In this document: positions 5,242-5,891 of the stretch, one piece after another
How the letters are laid out: each line of letters begins with the position of its first letter
How positions within the stretch are numbered: the first letter of the stretch is position 1
Origin: Pseudomonadota bacterium
GTDB lineage: Bacteria > Pseudomonadota > Alphaproteobacteria > Rhizobiales > Afifellaceae
Direction: 5' to 3'
Length of the DNA stretch: 5,891 nucleotides
Assembly (NCBI GenBank): GCA_023417735.1
Contig: JAEZEK010000012.1
Location: forward strand, 1-5,891
Notes under the pieces: generated by a model
The model's input: the letters and a program-made list of their open reading frames with translations, nothing else
Databases searched by the model: none
Told to the model about the DNA's origin: nothing
Translations under genes and position numbers: made by a program

Positions 5242-5891
5242 TCAGGGCCCGACTTCGCGCAGGAACGCGCCGAAGGCGCGCGGGCCGTCGCCGACCTCGA
5301 TCGCGCGCGTGACATCGAGCGTCGCCGCGTCGATCTCCGTGATCGTATTGGAGAACCAGTTGGCGACGATCACGCGGCCACCGTCGGGCGACGCCGCGAT
5401 CCCCTCCGGATACTCGCCGACGTCGACTGCCCCGACGACCGCGAGCGACGCGAGATCGAACACCGTCACCTGGTCGGCATACTGGTCGGTGACGAAGCCG
5501 CGGTCGCCGGCGAGCGCGACGGCGTAGGGCCGGCTGCCGACCTTCACGGTTCCGGCGACCCGCCGCGCGGCGAGATCGATGACGGTGACACTGTCGGAGC
5601 CGACATCGGCGGTGTAGGCGCGGCGCCCGTCGGCGTCGACGGTCACGCCGAAGGGCCGGCTGCCGACCGGGACGGCCGCCACGGCGCGGCCCTCCGCAAG
5701 ATCGATCACCGAGACCTGGTCGGCATCGCGGTCGGCGGAAAGGAGAAAGCTTCCGTCCGGGGTGACCGCAAGCCCGGACGGCGAGGCGCCGACGGCGATC
5801 TCCGCCGTCACCGCGCCCGCCCCGGGATCCACGACCAGGAAGCGGGCGCCGTACCAGTCGGCCACGAAGACGCGGCCGTCGGGGGTGGCCC
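5242..5891 (-). CDS. YVTN-family beta-propeller repeat protein (5' end outside window)
   Basis: The visible part is the last 215 residues; the reading frame stays open to the window edge, so the start is not seen. A GTG at 5865 is internal, because family sequence (ATPDGRVFVADW) continues upstream of it. Five propeller blades of about 40-42 residues can be read, each with a pattern like TPDG..L.SAD...DQVSVIDL....V..VPVGSRP.G. The blades end at the shared VG.(S/R)P turn, and the protein closes with GDGPRAFGAFLREVGP. Such proteins resemble the cytochrome cd1 heme-domain fold without its ligands. They are usually periplasmic or secreted and act as binding scaffolds or accessory proteins, but no substrate can be assigned. 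Two neighbouring blades share a 16-bp exact DNA repeat 126 bp apart, exactly 42 codons, showing blade duplication. A signal peptide would lie outside the window. Confidence 0.9.
   Translation of the reverse strand, partial: ATPDGRVFVADWYGARFLVVDPGAGAVTAEIAVGASPSGLAVTPDGSFLLSADRDADQVSVIDLAEGRAVAAVPVGSRPFGVTVDADGRRAYTADVGSDSVTVIDLAARRVAGTVKVGSRPYAVALAGDRGFVTDQYADQVTVFDLASLAVVGAVDVGEYPEGIAASPDGGRVIVANWFSNTITEIDAATLDVTRAIEVGDGPRAFGAFLREVGP

Noticed and set aside
5177..5527. Plus-strand frame starting at ATG 5177
   Set aside because: Most of it runs antisense to the well-supported propeller gene, the Ser/Thr/Ala/Arg-rich product is typical of a shadow frame, and the ribosome site is weak.

Overview
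This is a high-GC stretch of chromosome that looks alphaproteobacterial, most likely Hyphomicrobiales (Rhizobiales) or a close relative; I would not name a genus. The evidence is regulatory. Two starts are preceded by the alphaproteobacterial general-stress sigma signature GGAAC-N16-CGTT (EcfG type). There is a perfect CtrA box (TTAA-N7-TTAAC). One intergenic region has an unusual cluster of GANTC sites, the target of CcrM methylation. I see no transposase, phage gene, tRNA, rRNA or CRISPR array, and codon use looks uniform, so this appears to be ordinary chromosome.

Layout. Positions 1-104 hold no supportable gene; they are the 3' flank of the first gene. A short-chain dehydrogenase/reductase (105-890, -) has its own EcfG-type promoter in the 69-nt gap behind a MltB-type lytic transglycosylase (960-2165, -). 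The 132-bp divergent region 2166-2297 carries four GANTC sites. It separates the transglycosylase from a KTSC-domain protein (2298-2540, +). Next come a helical hypothetical protein with a sigma-70-like promoter (2619-3191, +) and an 81-residue hydrophilic protein under a second EcfG-type promoter (3285-3530, +). That gene converges on an exported methionine sulfoxide reductase A (3571-4173, -), with a GC-rich hairpin between the two 3' ends. A 205-bp divergent region with nothing I can identify leads to a GNAT acetyltransferase (4379-4900, +).

The 341-bp stretch 4901-5241 lies between two convergent genes and should need only terminators. Instead it holds an AT-rich block with a CtrA box, a -10-like TATAGG, about 155 nt of structured non-coding sequence with a REP-like hairpin, and a hairpin followed by a T-rich tail. 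I read it as a candidate CtrA-controlled small RNA of no family I recognise. The window closes inside a YVTN-type beta-propeller protein (5242 to beyond 5891, -) whose N-terminus lies outside.

How the genes fit together. The two EcfG-type promoters, the disordered stress-type small protein and the exported MsrA suggest stress protection. The CtrA box and the GANTC cluster next to a cell-wall hydrolase suggest cell-cycle control. These are inferences from motifs; nothing here is a single pathway operon.
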